Positions 44,604 to 57,357 are shown, numbered from the stretch's first letter. The stretch is DNA of 64,000 nucleotides from Aspidapion aeneum (GCA_963576565.1 OY755040.1:22882543-22946542), one strand, 5' to 3'. A program made the numbers and translations. Notes: generated from the letters alone by a model not told the origin.

Positions 44604-45842
44604 TTAGTTTACTAGCTCAAACGGCTTCACTCTTTTTAGTCGTCGAACTAGCATAGTATTGTCTAGAAGCTGAATTACTTCCACATTCACATGCCGATGG
44701 AGTCTATCTTCATGGCTTTTTGCGTACTTTTTTATAGTCTCTGCTACAGTTTCGATTTTTAGATCTCGATGAAGGTCACTATTTCGAACGTACCAAGGTG
44801 CATTCACAATGTTTCTTAATACTTTATTTTGAAATCTCTGTACAACTAGAATGTTACTCTCTTTAGCACAACCCCATAGTTGAATACCATATGTCCATAC
44901 TGGTTTCAGTATTTGTCTAGAAAGCAGTAACTTATTATGAATTGTTAAATTGGACTTCGTTCCAATTAGCCAGTTCATTTTTCTATACCTTATCTCAAGT
45001 TCTTCTTTTTTTTTCTTAACATGTGCTTTCCAGCGCAATTTGGCATCAAGTGTCATACCTAGATATTTTGCCTGATTCGAATATGGTACTGGAATGTTGT
45101 TAATTGTTATTTGTATGTGATTTATATTTTTTTTTGTAAAATCAACATGAATTGATTTGGTCTCATTTAATTTTATTCGCCACTTTGTGGTCCAACTGTG
45201 AATTTGGGTGACTGCATCCTGAAGTTTTTCTATGCATTTTTCAATAGATTTTTCTACCGTCAATAAACCAGTATCATCGGCAAATGTTGCTAAGTGACAA
45301 TTTTCTGGCTTTGGGATATCACAAGTGAATAATAAGTATAGATAAGGGCCTAGTACGTCACCCTGGGGCACGCCTGCTTGAATTTCTCTTAAATTTGAGT
45401 ATGAGTCTTCCTGTTTTACTCTAAAATGTCTATCAGATATGTATGATTTCAAAATATCCGAATATTGTTTTGGCAGAAACCTTTTTAGTTTAAAATTAAG
45501 GCCTTCATGCCACACTTTGTCAAATGCTTGTGCTACATCTAGAAAAACTGCAGAACAAACTTTTCCCTCTTCTAGTGCTTTTTCTATTATATTAGTAATT
45601 CTGTGTACTTGATCTATCGTGGAATGCTTGTCTCGAAAACCAAATTGATGAGATGGAATAATTTCTTGTCTTTCTATGATGGGTTTTATTCTTTTAAGCA
45701 ATAATTTTTCATAGAGCTTGGATATAATTGGCAGCAAAGATATTGGCCTGTAAGATGACACGTCATGGAATGGTTTTCCCTGTTTGGGAATCATGATAAC
45801 TTCTGCAACTTTTAGGTACATACCTAAGCCTAAAAGACGCAT
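44604..45842 (-). pseudogene. Jockey-type ORF2, reverse transcriptase part
   Basis: An open frame of 412 codons. RT motifs in order: IMIPKQGKPFHDVSSYRPIS, then FGFRDKHSTIDQ, the FLDVAQAFDKVWHEGL block with the first catalytic Asp, QAGVPQGDVLGPYLY, then ATFADDTGLL with the catalytic pair. KYLGMTLD and W..H follow, and the thumb region WTYGIQLWGCAK...IQ-like. It would prime reverse transcription on nicked target DNA. It overlaps the preceding frame (45763-46785) by 80 bases, which marks a frame change near 45830. No RNase H follows, in line with Jockey-type elements. Confidence 0.9.
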
Positions 45843-46785
45843 TAATTAGGTTGCATAGTTTTACGATAGCTTTTCTGGGGAGTTGTTTTATGACTACCCC
45901 GTTAATAAGATCATATCCTGGGGCTTTTTTCGAATTAATATTTTTGATTTCTGTTAATATTTCTTTTGGTGATGTAAGCTTAATATGGTCCTCGATTTGA
46001 TGGGGTTCATTTAAATGAAAGTGTTCATCTGGTGCTTCGTGGGGCTGAAATGTTTTTTCTAAATGACTTGCAAAAATATCTGCTTTTTCTTCGTTACTCC
46101 TTGCCCACTGGTTGTTAGATTTTCGTATGGGTGGAATTTGGATAATTGGTCTTTTAAAATCTTTGGTTGCTTTCCAAAGGGAATAGTCGGTATTTTTATC
46201 ATCTGTAAGTTCATTAAGAAAATGGTTAATAGATTCATTTTTTATTACTAGAATTTCTCGCCTAATGCGCTGCGTCATGTTGTTGACATTTGTTTTGTCC
46301 CGAGGATCACGGCTTTTTTGCCACTTTCTTCTTAGTTTCCTTTTTTCCAATATAAGGTCTCTAATTTCCTTTGGATAGTTTTTTCTCTTAAACATTCTCT
46401 TTGGTTTTGGACTGTTTTCCCAAGCTGCTTGTTGAATATTTGTAACAAAATAATCAACTTCTGTATCGATTTGTTCTGGCGTTTGCAATGGTACTGATAG
46501 GTTTATTTTTTCTGACAGACTTTGTTTAAAACTAATCCAGTCAGTCAGTTTATTAACTAGTGAGATATTTGCTTCTTTCTTTATTATGTTTTTACTAAGA
46601 GTTAGAATAATAGGTGAATGATCTGAGTGTAAATCAAAACTTTCTTCTATATCTACAAAACTTAAAGATATATTTTTTACTATAAAAAAATCAATTAGAT
46701 CTGGAATTTTTCCTGGATCTGTTGGATAGTATGTGGGCTTACCAGTTGATATCGGCTCACATTGATATTCACTAATAGCTTGCAA
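45763..46785 (-). pseudogene. Jockey-type ORF2, endonuclease end to RT start
   Basis: The segment starts just after an in-frame stop (46786-46788). It holds the endonuclease end motif LHSDHSPIILTL (the catalytic SDH), then a basic linker (RKLRRKWQKSRD), HLEKTFQPHEAP and NSKKAPGYDLINGVVIKQLP, the first RT motif. The order matches Jockey-type ORF2. It runs out of frame at the next segment. Confidence 0.88.
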
Positions 46786-46788
46786 AAG

Positions 46789-47257
46789 TTATTTTCCTTT
46801 AGAATTCGTCAGTCTAGATCCCCAGTAGGTATTTTTTGCATTAAAGTCACCTCCAATTATAAAACGGTTTCCTAATTTTCTGAGAAAATTAAGATATTGA
46901 TTTTTCTTTAGTAAGTGCCTTGGTGGTATATAGACAGCACTTATGACTAATGTATATGTTTTGGTTTTTACACTTACTAATGTAGCTTGAATCTCTATGG
47001 TTTTATATCCCATCTCCTCATAGTGTGATATATTTTCTTTAATTATTACAGCACTTTCCCCATGTGCAGTATTGCTAGGGTGAGTTGTATGATACACTTT
47101 ATAACCTTTAAATTTAATGTGAGACTGGTTAGTGAAATGCGTTTCTGACACAAGACAGACGTCAATTTTTTTCTATGTCTAGAATAACTTGCAAGTCTTG
47201 CTGATGTTGCAAGAGACCATTGGCATTCCAAGCTAGGATTCTAAGATTACTGACCAT
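46789..47257 (-). pseudogene. Jockey-type ORF2, endonuclease N-terminal part
   Basis: ORF2 probably starts at the ATG at 47255-47257, giving RILAWNANGLLQH, the Asn-containing first endonuclease strand. An A-run near 47170 then changes frame. The next frame shows SETHFT with the catalytic Glu, and IIGGDFNAKNTYWGSR with the Asp/Asn pair. It ends at an in-frame stop at 46786-46788. The enzyme would nick target DNA. Confidence 0.88.
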
Positions 47258-48644
47258 TTTGAGGCATATTGGTAGCTCCGTTATTGCTACTTTCTAGTTT
47301 AGTTAATCGCTCATCAAGTTTGTTCAATTTCTCCAAAATTAATTGTAGTGTTTGTTCCATAGTATTTTGACTACTGATATTAATATCAGGTATAGTAGCT
47401 GTTGCTGCTACTCGGCTGTATGTCCTTGTCACAGAGTTTTGTGTGACTGTGTTTCTTGTCTGTTGGTTTTGTCTATTTGTACTCACGTTTGGTATGAGAT
47501 TCGGTTTCTTAGGTTTATTTTTCAATTTTTGTATTTCCTTAGCAACAAGGCATCCTCTGTAGTTAGCAGGATGCTTGCCTCCACAGTGGATGCATTTTGG
47601 CTCAGATTCTTTTGGTTTGGGGCATTCTACAGTAAGATGTTTCCCCGTGCATTTTACGCAACGTGGTTCTTTAGCGCAATATTTTTGCGTGTGTCCATAA
47701 GACTGGCATCTTTTGCATTGAGGGACTAACTTTGAGGTTTTTAGTGCTTTTATTTCCACTTCAATCCCAAGGATACTGGAAATTTCAAAAATTTTGTTGA
47801 TATCTTCATCGTGGCTAAATGTGAGCATAAACATGTTAAGAGGTTGTCTTGTTCTCCATTTAAGTTTGTTGCTGGCCTCCAGTGCCTTAAAACCTTTTTT
47901 TTGTAGATCAGCTACAATTTTTTGTGGGTCACATGAGAAGTGTAGCCTATTCGCTATTACTCTAATTGACCTTATTTGTTTGTTTTCGTATGAGTGCCAT
48001 TGATGCTTTATTTCATTAAGCATTTTAGTAACCAGCCGATAGCTGTCTGCGTCTTGTACATTTATTTTAATATTTTCGTTATTTAAAACTTTTATTTTAA
48101 CTCCTTGTATGATATTTAACTTTTCATAAATATCATTAAAATTATTTACGCCATTTACCATAATCGGTGGAGGTAATGGAGCTTTTTTAAACTTAGTTGG
48201 GGGTTCTTCATTTTGTGTTTTATTGGAGGGCTCTCCAGTGCCCGAGCTTTGTTGTGGTGGTGAGAGTGAAGTATCCATTCGACGTTTTTTCCAACCTTTT
48301 CCTTTTTGTCTGATCCACTCAGTTTCTCTTGCCAGATCGTCCTCATCAGTAATCTAGTCCATGTCAGACTCTTCTTTTTTAGTGACTTTTGTCTTTAAAT
48401 CTGCAAATTTTCTTTGCATACTTTCCAGTTGACTTCGGAGATAATCCACTTGTACACTAAGTGAATTTTTTTCGTTTTGGGATTTTTTCCATTCGCTATA
48501 TAAAACTTCTTCATTTTGTGTTCTAGCATGGCTATCCTGAAATAATTCGGCATTATCCATTTTTTCTTGATTTTGTTTGGGCTTTTCGCTAATTTTTAAA
48601 ACAAGTTTCACAGGTGATGGTACACTTTTTTTGCTTTTAAACAT
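47247..48644 (-). pseudogene. Jockey-type ORF1 (gag-like) with one in-frame stop
   Basis: About 466 codons in one frame, interrupted by a TAG at 48354-48356. N-terminal part: Lys/Glu-rich with a heptad-like stretch (SVQVDYLRSQLESMQRKF) suggesting a coiled coil. Centre: a fold with HQWHSYENKQIRSIRVI. Then three Cys knuckles: C-x2-C-x4-H-x4-C (CKRCQSYGHTQKYC), CVKCTGKHLTVEC, and CIHCGGKHPANYRGC. C-terminal: another short coiled coil (LILEKLNKLDERLTKLES). It would coat element RNA. The single stop could be a real mutation or a sequencing error. Confidence 0.87.
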
Positions 48645-48764
48645 GATATATTATTTATAATACACATTGTATATAGATTTTTAACACAAGTATTTCGCGC
48701 GCGAGGTTTATTGTGAACATATTAATTTAAAGTAAAACTCAAAAACACGGCTAGTAAATGTTTC

Positions 48765-49080
48765 CAAATGCTAAAAGATGTCTACGGAGAGCAGTGTATA
48801 TCTCGTGGAATGATTTTTATGTGGCATAAAAGCTTTTTAGTTGGTCGTGAAGAAGTTAAAGATGATGAACGAGAAGGGCACTCCAGCACATCCAGAATAG
48901 CGATGATCATTTTGCTTTTTTGATATTAGGGGTGTTATTCTTATTAAATGGGCGCGTGAGGGTCAAACAGTCAACCCACATTTATATTTGGAAGTATTGA
49001 TTTAGCTAAGGAAACGTTTAAGGGGGCAAACGTCGCCTGAAAACTTACCATCTGACAACACTGATATCCTATTTTTTGGC
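48765..49080 (+). pseudogene. Mariner (SETMAR-like) transposase fragment
   Basis: The plus-strand frame shows LKDVYGEQCISRGMIFMWHK, then GREEVKDDEREGHSSTSR, the second helix-turn-helix and linker of Mos1/SETMAR-type mariner transposases. After a frame change comes FFDIRGVILIKWAREGQTVN, part of the catalytic domain. The WVPHEL and catalytic Asp blocks between them are missing. A deleted, dead copy, distinct from the transposase near 41.4 kb. Confidence 0.8.
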
Positions 49081-49948
49081 CAAATCTTTTTTCTAATAGA
49101 ACTAGAAAACGAGAAAGCGGCACGCGTCGAAACTTTGAGGGGTGCATTTTTAAAGCATTTTTCGCAACTGTATCTTGGCAGTTTTTTGCTAATTTATCTT
49201 ATTCAAAAGATAAAAAAATATTTATGGCTAAATCCCAACAACACTTCAAAACAAAGTTTGGAAAATCTATGATCTTGCGTCACCTTGTATAAACTACAGC
49301 GAACTGTAACAATAATTTCTCGTTTTTCCTATGTTTTAGGTAAATACAAACAAAAACAAAAAATCTAACAAGATACGTTTGACAATTTTGACAAAATCTT
49401 TTATATAAACAAGATAAATATATATTTTTTCATTTTCTAAGCGAGATCTATTAGGATTTTTAAAAGCGGAGTAAAGTCGATATCGGAGCGAAAAAGTATA
49501 CTTCATTATGTTGCTACTAGGGGGCATCACTTATTCACCAGAATTAAAATCACGTGATTCTAATGAATGCAGAACACTAGGTAAATTCGGTAAAAAAAAT
49601 TTCGGTGTAAGGTAATTAGCTGATCAAGGTCACATGACCCGTGTTTTAGTATTGGCTTAGAATATTGAACTAGCCATTTTGTAATAGTATTGGCACGGAT
49701 CACCTTTAGGTGATCCGTGGTATTGGTAAGATTTGAATATTTCTTAGATATAAAATTGAGATGTTGATCCAAAAATTCTTCGATGAATCTGAACAATATA
49801 TAATAATAATAATAATGATACTAAAGGTAATTCCCACATTGAATATAAACTCCCAGCTACTTGTTATATTCAGTTTATTTTGCATCAACATTTAAAAAAG
49901 TTTGGTTTCTACTTCTTGGATATTCGTTGAGCAGCTGCAAGCTTACCA

Positions 49949-50868
49949 TATACAGGTGTCCCATAACTTAGGGGCCATCGTGCCAGGGGATAGAGGAGGT
50001 TATTTCCGAGGAAAAAGTTTATATAACATGGGGGTAAACACATCTGTTTTTAATATATAGGCTTTTTTAAGTTGTAGAAGTGGAGGGAAAAAGGGTTTTA
50101 AAAGCTAATTGTGATTCAAAAATGTGGTATTCTTTTTAATTAAACTACAAGTTGAGGAGATACAGGCTGTCAAAATAACCACCAAAAATTTATAAAAAAT
50201 AATAATTAAAAAAAAAATAATTTATGCTTACTTATTCTTTAAAAAAATATCAATAATGTTTCATTGTTATGTCTCGCTGGAGACTTGTTTTTATTTTAAA
50301 AAAATATAAAAAAAACATTGAGTTTAATATGACATTTATAAAAGTATATACAATTTTCCTAAAAAAAAATTGTGTGTGTTTAAGACCACACGGCAGAAGT
50401 GTAAACCTCAACAAGGCTAAATTAATAATACTGGCCTTCATCTGCATCATATCGCTCGCTGAATGCACGGATCACCCAACAAATCTCACAGTTAGTCGAC
50501 TCGAGCCGGCTTCACCCGAATGAGCGTTACATAGCCGAGCCTGACGGCTCAGTTTAATTCACTACCCACAAAAACTGCTAAACGCGCCTAAAGAGGTTTA
50601 CACGTGAAAAAAATTAACCGATTAATTTTTTTCACAATAATTTTTATTTTAATTTATTGCTCTTGTTCTACTACACGACTTTACCCATTTTCATATTTCT
50701 ACTGCGTTTTTTTAAAAAGTTATTATCAAAAAACTTAAAAAACTTGACAACTTTGATGCTCTGTATCTCGACAAAGAGTTTTGGCTCATGCATTATAGGA
50801 ACGTTTTTATCAGACAAGACCTCTATCACCTGGTGGCCTATGGCCCCTAAGTTTTGGGACACCCTATA
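49949..50868. mobile_element. TIR element, CAGGTGTCCCATAA family, copy A
   Basis: Left end CAGGTGTCCCATAACTTAGG and the inverted right end (GGGTGTCCCAAAACTTAGG) lie in a TATA context. Next to each is a shared block: GGCCAT then a GATAGAGG box. A second copy starts at 54666. A ~240-bp segment (about 50370-50615) is foreign and also occurs inside the hAT element at 3903-5227. Mariner-type by tip and TA target; no transposase. Confidence 0.65.
50370..50615. repeat. Segment shared inverted with ~4905-5150
   Basis: Landmarks CCACACGGCAGAAGTGTAAAC, CATCTGCATCATATCGCTCG, GTTAGTCGACTCGAGCC and AATGAGCGTTACATAGCCGA all recur, inverted, in the hAT element at 3903-5227. The ends resemble each other (GAAGTGTAAACCTC versus GAGGTTTACACGTG), so this may be a small mobile unit that inserted into two different elements. 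Confidence 0.7.
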
Positions 50869-50937
50869 TAAACAAAAACCGGAAATTATTATTTTTTCAA
50901 GGCTTTGGAGATTGTATTAGTTTTTACGGCTCCAGTA

Positions 50938-51111
50938 GCTACAAAACAGCGCTGTGCAAAATGGCGCGGAACAAAATAGGGGCGACAAAATAGCACTGCG
51001 ACAAACAGCGCTACGATAAAATAGCAAGGGAAAATTGCTCACAGAAAAATAAACAAACTTAAAAAAGCGCTACTTTGATGCCGCTATTTTGTTCCGCGCT
51101 GTTTTGTACCG
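50938..51111. mobile_element. Small TIR element with repeated AAAATAGCGC motifs
   Basis: Left TACAAAACAGCGCTGTGC and GCGGAACAAAATAG match, inverted, the right CTATTTTGTTCCGCGCTGTTTTGTA. Inside, AAAATAGC(A/G)C-like words repeat five or six times. No frame. Confidence 0.6.
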
Positions 51112-52257
51112 GTGCCTATATTTTACCAAGTTTCAATAGCACCAAAGTTTAAAAAACAGGCAGGCTTACGTTATGACACCCGCCCGAAAGTCCAAGAAAA
51201 CGAAATCGAACCGTTAACTATTGAGGCTAAATTTGTTCGCGAAGTTTTCATAATTATCATATTGGACAAGTCTGTTTGTTCGCAGGTGTCTAGGTCTCAA
51301 ATTTTTGTATTTAATAATTAAATGGCTCATGTTTTCAATTTTCTTAATATTGTTTATTGTTATGAAGCATATTTTACACTATCAACTCCTAAAATAAGTA
51401 AATACTAAAAAATGGAATTATCTCCAAACTTAGTGTGCATAGACACTTCGTTTCTCAGATGGCTGCTAACTTACCTCAAGTGTTAAAAAAGTTTTCAGTA
51501 AGGATCGTTTTTTACGGCATCTGCTGGTTTCTCTGAAAACATACAACTAAAACTTGTAAATTATTGACAATTATGCAGGATATATAGGTTTCTTTTCTTA
51601 TGTAGTTATTTTAATGACTTCTAATTCGAAATGATTGGGTTTTTTAAGGATATGGTTAATTACCTCAGGTTACGTCAGGTCTAGCCTGACACCTAATTTG
51701 AAAATTATCTTGCTTTATTCATATACTCACAAAACCCCGTAACAAAAGAAAACTAAATATTGCATAATTTGTATCGATAATTGTCAGAAACATTATTCTG
51801 TTTTAATATTTTATACCGCACGATAAAAAAAATTGTCTTAGATCAAAGCAAATTGCTTTGAAGTAAAATAATTTGTGCTTTCCTATTCACCAAGAGAATA
51901 TTTTCTTGATATAGCACAAAAAATGTCTTGCCTCTTATTTTAATGTGAAACAGATTTTTTTTTGCATAAATTAGAACTGAATGAAGACAATTTGCTTTGT
52001 TACTAAATGGAATATACTGAAACAAAACAATTAAAGAAGAAAAATAAAGTCTCATTTTAAGATTAAACATTGCGTTGAACTAAAAGAAATATTTTAATTC
52101 AAAACAAATTGTTTTACGGTAAAACGATTTATTCAAGAAAAGAACGTGTTTTCATTCTAGACAAAAATTTTTAACGTGGGCGTTTTCATTATTAGACAAG
52201 GCAAAAATTTAGGATGTCCAACTAATTGTACCTCTTTACCACATTTTGTACACATAT
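51112..52257. other. No recognisable feature
   Basis: AT-rich. Frames are short and without motifs. Nothing else supportable. Confidence 0.5.
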
Positions 52258-53454
52258 ATACTACCATTCCACGGTTCCAAGAACCCAGTGGCGTATATAG
52301 AAAAAAGTTTCGGGGTGGGCCCGAGGCAGTTTTGGGGGGGGGGCCCGAGACCCCATGAGGGGTATTTTATGCTATTTTATGTTTTTATTCATGAAATATG
52401 TCAAAAATATCTAAAAAAATCTTAGCTTCGGGGGGGGCTTGGGCCCCCCAGGCCCCCTCCCATATATACGCCAGTGCAAGAACCTATACTTCGTCAAGTT
52501 TTTTGTTTATTTGTCTGAGGCGCAGAGGCGATCTACTGAGATACGAGATTCCTACAAACTTATTTATTATATTTTTTCACAAACGAGATCACCCTGTATA
52601 TCTGCCTATATTTTTTAAAAGCTGTTAAAATGTCTAATTAAATGATGTATTAGAATTTTTTTGAAATTAAGTATTTAGTTTTTCCAAAAAATTTGCGATT
52701 TAAAAAAAATATATTTTTTTGTTTTTTAATCCTCAAAAGCAGAAAATATAAAACAAATAATACGGTTTACCACAGAGAGTTTTTGAAATCTGTTAACTAC
52801 TAAAAAATAATTTAAAAAACGTCAAATTTGCTACTATACAGGGGAAACACGATAAGGTTTTATGCTGACAAAAACAAGCAAAATCGCATTTTTTTAAAGA
52901 TATTTTATTGACTCGGATTAATCGATTTTTCTTTAAAATATTTTTAATTATTCACCAGTTTGCAGCAGAATTTGGTGCTTTCGCAAACAAAAATTCTAGA
53001 TACAAGGACATAAGCCACACAAATAATCAGAAATATTAAAAATGCCGATTTGGTGTCAATTTTGTCCGTTTTTGCCATTTCTACTGGGGATTTTATCTGG
53101 TAATATTTTTTTTCGTTTCTTATATATTTCTAAATAAAAAAGTGTCACATTTGTCTATCTGCGCGATGGTCCTCTATATCCAATTATTTATTCTAGCAAG
53201 CCATGTTTTTTTTTAGTATTTCTATTAATTTTTTATACTTTACAATTATCAACAGAAATATTATGGTTCACGAGCAAACCTGATATTTTTCTTTAATTTA
53301 AAAAAAAAATTAAACAGCTTTTAAAAAAATTTAGGCAGTATATACAGGGTGGTCCCGTTTGTGAAGAAATATAATAAATGTCAGTAAATCGCCTCTACGC
53401 CACAGACCAGTTAACAAAAAATAAAGTAAGTTCTTGGAACCGTGGAAGGTACTG
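52258..53454. mobile_element. TIR DNA element, copy 2 of the 249-2106 family
   Basis: Both arms match copy 1: the TTCCACGGTTCCAAGAAC tip, the TAATACGGTTTACCACA and GGGGAAACACGATAAG blocks, and the centre GATTTTATCTGGTAA. Orientation of the centre is inverted relative to copy 1. It has no counterpart to the 930-1585 insertion. A hAT MITE interrupts its left tip. Confidence 0.6.
52286..52476. mobile_element. hAT-type MITE, 8-bp target duplication CAAGAACC
   Basis: The tip CAGTGGCGTATATAG and, inverted from the right, CACTGGCGTATATATGG are followed by G/C runs. The exact duplication CAAGAACC lies at 52278-52285 and 52477-52484. 191 bp, no coding. Confidence 0.9.
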
Positions 53455-53653
53455 TATATGTATTGGTTGATATAGAGAAAACCCAAACGAACTCGTTCTT
53501 TTGCTTGTAGATATTAGCATGGTGTAAACGGCCTGCAAACGATATTCGCTCCATTGCATTAAAGACCAGCGGTACAATAATTGGAAAATTTAATGAGTCC
53601 CTAAAACAAAATTATTTTTTAAATAAAGCTAGAAAGCAGTGCAAAGAATATAA

Positions 53654-53782
53654 TATATAACGTAACGCAAAAATTCAGGATTTTTGACCCCCCCTCGTAA
53701 CGCATTTTCAAGAAAAAACACATGAAAAAAACATTGAGTGTAACGCAAGGCCAGCGTTACGTAATTTAAGGACAGGCCCTTA
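53654..53782. mobile_element. MITE, AAATTACGTAA family, copy 1
   Basis: Shares GATTTTTGACCCCC, CATTTTCAAGAAAAAACACAT, AACATTGAGTGTAACG and GTTACGTAATTTAAGGACAG with 57187-57357. The left tip is shortened. Confidence 0.6.
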
Positions 53783-53998
53783 ATTGTTATTATAGTTTAC
53801 AATATACTTTACCTATCATTATTGATGGTCTCCTTTTTACGTGAATATGAGTGTTCATATGTAATTGTGGATCTGTAAAGAATAATTTTGACATTAAATC
53901 TCAAAAAGAAATGGATCGACTAAACTTCCCTCCTAGCTAAGTGGCTACTGTAGAAGTCAATAGAGCTGCTTTAAGTTTTTAAATTAATATGTTTCAAA

Positions 53999-54253
53999 CA
54001 GTGGCGGATCCAGGGGGGCGGATCTAGGGGCGCCCCCCGAGAATTTTTTGAATATACAAAAAATTAGTAAAAAGTAATGTTTTTGCTAATAAAAATTCAA
54101 AATTTTTGCCTGCGGCGCCTGAAAGTGTCTATTGTTATTATCATCGAAATTACAACCACTGACTAATTCAATAAAATATATACCGTTTTTTACCAACAGA
54201 GAATGTCACCTAAAGTGGCACCCCCGAGAAGCACCTCTGGATCCGTCCTTGGA
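53999..54253. mobile_element. hAT-like MITE
   Basis: The tip CAGTGGCGGATCCAGG and the inverted right tip CAAGGACGGATCCAGAGG bound 255 bp. Flanks GTTTCAAA (53991-53998) and GATTCAAA (54254-54261) match at 7 of 8 bases, fitting a mutated 8-bp target duplication. Confidence 0.7.
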
Positions 54254-54665
54254 TTCAAATATCTTAGGAAATAAAGCTTGTTATATTTTATTTAAAATAT
54301 ATTTTCATAAACCTTATAATACTAAATAAATTGTCTAGCTACTTTTTACTTTATTGAATATATTCAAATAAACAAATAGACTCTCAGGCAGATATACGAT
54401 AAAATATCCCTAATTTAGGTCAAAATATTTGAAAAGATTTTTTTGACGTTATTTATACTTAAAAAAATAAGAAAAACAATAAAAAATTATTAAATTACTC
54501 ACCCTGTCTCCGTGTTGGCTTTCGCAACTTTTCCTTCTCTTCCTTGGTCCGCAAACTCCTCATCATGAGTCACCAAGGTATCACTAAAATTTAACATGCA
54601 ATTTTTATGATATATCATACGTGTAGTGGTCATCTAGTTCAGTTTCGAGAAATTTGCATTGTTTA

Positions 54666-55100
54666 TACAGGGTGTCCCATAACATAGGAGCCATAGGCCA
54701 ACAGGTGATAGAGGAGGTCATGTCTGATAAAAAGTTTCCGCATGAGTTCATCAAAGTTGGAGATTTTTTAAACTTTTTTGATAATAACTTTTTAAAAACA
54801 CCCAGTAAAAATACGAAATAGGCTAAAGTCGTTTATTAGAACAAGAGCAATAAATTGAATTAAAAATAATTCTTGAAAAAATTAATCGGTCAATTTTTTT
54901 CAGAAAAAACAAATTTTTTGGTATAAATTTTTGTAAATGCCATATTTTATTTTTTATAAATTTTTGGAGGTTATTTTGACAGCCTGTATCTTCTCAACTT
55001 GTACTTTTATCAAAAAAAATAATACCACATTTTTGAATCACAATTACCTGAGTATTCAGTTGCCCCCATCTTATATAAACTTTTTTCAATAACCTTCTCT
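54666..55100. mobile_element. TIR element, CAGGGTGTCCCATAA family, copy B
   Basis: Starts TACAGGGTGTCCCATAACAT and follows copy A (49949-50868) block by block, including TTATTTTGACAGCCTGTATC, which is inverted there. Copy A's foreign 240-bp segment is absent. The right tip is lost near 55100. Confidence 0.6.
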
Positions 55101-56129
55101 CAAGTCCCTGAAAATTTTAAGATAAATATTTGTTACAATATTTTTCGATATACTTTACCTATCATATTTAATGATCCACTTATTCTGCTTTCTTTTGTAT
55201 GAATAGGAATGCTCATATGAAATTCTGTATCTGTAAAGAATAATTCAAAAGTAAATGGATCAACTACCTTCCTAGCTAATAACCTACTGTAGAAAGCATA
55301 GCTGCTGTAAGTTCTAAAAAAATATATCTTGGAAACTAAAGCTTGCTAGAATATATTTAAAAAATAAAGGTTTGAAAAAAAATTATAAAAAAAATTAGGC
55401 ACTTGTTCGTGTGTTTTCTTATTTTTTGAAAATCACAGAAGCAACTGATTATTATTATCTGCCTACTGTATTAAAAAATAACTACTTACTTATTATGATG
55501 ATGTTGAAGAGGCCGGGCGAGCTTTTTCTGGCAAGAAAGCGGCATTTCTTTTTGAACAAAAAATTTAAACATTTACTTTGAAACGAACAAAATGCCAAAG
55601 TATTTGATTAGTGACTTTAGGTGACACTGTCATCCTAAAAATTCTAACAGGAGGCCTTACTGTACTTTAACCAAATTCGGAACACTCTGTCCTAAGTCGA
55701 CATCACCTATTACTCTAAACAAAACCACCTACCGGGGGCAATGCTTTACTCAGTAGTGCCACCTTTTCACTGATATTTAACTATTTTGCATTGTTGCCTT
55801 TTACGTAAAAAATTGCCTAAATCGAATTTGTCCCCTTAAGGAAAGAGCGTCCAGATTTGTCGAAGAACAACGCAGATCAATCGGAGTCAAATCTGCGTGA
55901 TCCGATTTCCAGGCGGATCTTTCAAATTAATATTTTGTTTGAGGTTATGTTAACTATTTTTTTTTTGTTTTTATCGCAAAGACTGCAGTTTTTTTTTAAT
56001 TAAGAATATGGAAATTTTTGAACCAGAAAGTGGAAAAACCTATAGAATACAGGTTTCTGAAGAGAAACATGCTGAAGTTGTGGGCAATACTCCGACCAAT
56101 CTGCGATCAGCTGATCAAAAATCCGCCGG
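55101..56129. other. No gene recognised
   Basis: Only chance frames. A 70-codon frame starts at 56008 (MEIFEPESGKTYRIQVS) and runs into the repeat from 56130. I recognise nothing in it. Confidence 0.45.
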
Positions 56130-56664
56130 CCGAAAAAAACTAAAACATTTTCGCAAAATAAGAATAAACACGCCATTTTTTAAAATCAAGTATGATTCTG
56201 TCCGCTATCTTAAATTTTAAGATGGCGATAAATTTTGATCATGATCTTTAAAAAGCAATCAATTCTCACCAGGACGTTTTTTATTTCATCAAAATCGGTT
56301 TAGTAATAATGAATTTATAAGGAAATAAATGCAGACATGATGGGCAAGGCAATCGTATAATATGCACAACAATGGTAGAAACAAAATACCATACCTTGTT
56401 GTGCAAGAATGCAGCTTTGTTACCGTTTTAAACAAATAATTAAAACATGTACACAACACAAGAATAAACGAGCATCTTTGAAGGGTACAATTTAATTTCG
56501 TCCGCCATCTTGGATTTTCAGGTGGCGGACAAATAAATACATTTTCTCAAAACTCTGATTAATTCTTTATCAAGTGCAGTTTGTCCCATTAAAATCGATG
56601 GTATAGTTCAAAAGATATAATGAAAAAAAAATTGTCCGGTTTTTTTTTTGGCCCACCCGGTATT
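56130..56664. repeat. Partial copy of the 6172-7587 TIR element, inverted
   Basis: Shares the AAATTTAAGATGGCGG block, GATCATGATCTTTAAAAAG and AAAATCGATGGTATAGTTCAAAA, and ends at the mariner-like tip ACCGGGTGGGCCAAAA (read inverted). The left end is truncated. The matching hAT insertion of the other copy is absent, giving an empty site near 56305. Confidence 0.6.
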
Positions 56665-57186
56665 TCTAAAAACTGCCATCTCTAACAACTACCAATTGAT
56701 GACCGCCATGATCCTCACAATCTGTATTATTGTATTCTGTGGCACTTTTCGTGCATTACTTCTTTGAGGTCAGGTTCCCAAGCTGCCGCGTGGGCGCTTA
56801 TTAACAAGGTAGTCATATCTTTCAGTAGAACGCACCATTAATTTTCTGCTCTTTTAGCCACATGAAAATATTATCTTTTACTTATCCCAAAATCATTTAA
56901 ATTTAATAACAATTACGTTTATAACTAAGTTTTTCTATTCAATATATCTAGGGAAAACGAGTAATACCCCTCGAAAAATGAGAAAAAAAATCTATTTGGA
57001 AAAAATTAAAAATCATTTAAACTATTTAAAAGTGCAATATTATCTGTATGAAATAGAAGACAGATAAAGCGTACATGTAGAATAAATATTTCGATCCACC
57101 TAACATATTTATATTTATACTTGAATAAGTAGAAAAATCATTTAAAACAAAAATAGACAAAATATTGGAAAAAATATTTTACATAA

Positions 57187-57357
57187 GGGAACGTCCTTAA
57201 ATTACGTAAAGCAAAAATTTAGGATTTTTGACCCCCTCTCCCCCCCCCTCGTAACACATTTTCAAGAAAAAACACATAACAAAAACATTGAGTGTAACGA
57301 AAGGACAAACCCCCCCTCCCCACCTAGAGCGTTACGTAATTTAAGGACAGGCCCTTA
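57187..57357. mobile_element. MITE, AAATTACGTAA family, copy 2
   Basis: AAGGGAACGTCCTTAAATTACGTAA at left is the inverted counterpart of TTACGTAATTTAAGGACAGGCCCTT at right. 171 bp, C-rich centre, no frame. Confidence 0.65.

Larger units (their letters stand above)
44388..48665 (-). mobile_element. Jockey-type non-LTR retrotransposon, near full length
   Basis: Gag-like ORF1 with three zinc knuckles is followed by ORF2 with apurinic endonuclease and reverse transcriptase, with no RNase H. The two ORFs overlap by a few bases (ORF1 stop at 47247-47249, ORF2 ATG at 47255-47257). The 3' end shows a T-rich tract on the plus strand (44389-44410), consistent with a poly-A tail. At ~4.3 kb this is full length or close. 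One stop in ORF1 and about three breaks in ORF2 make it inactive as read. Confidence 0.88.
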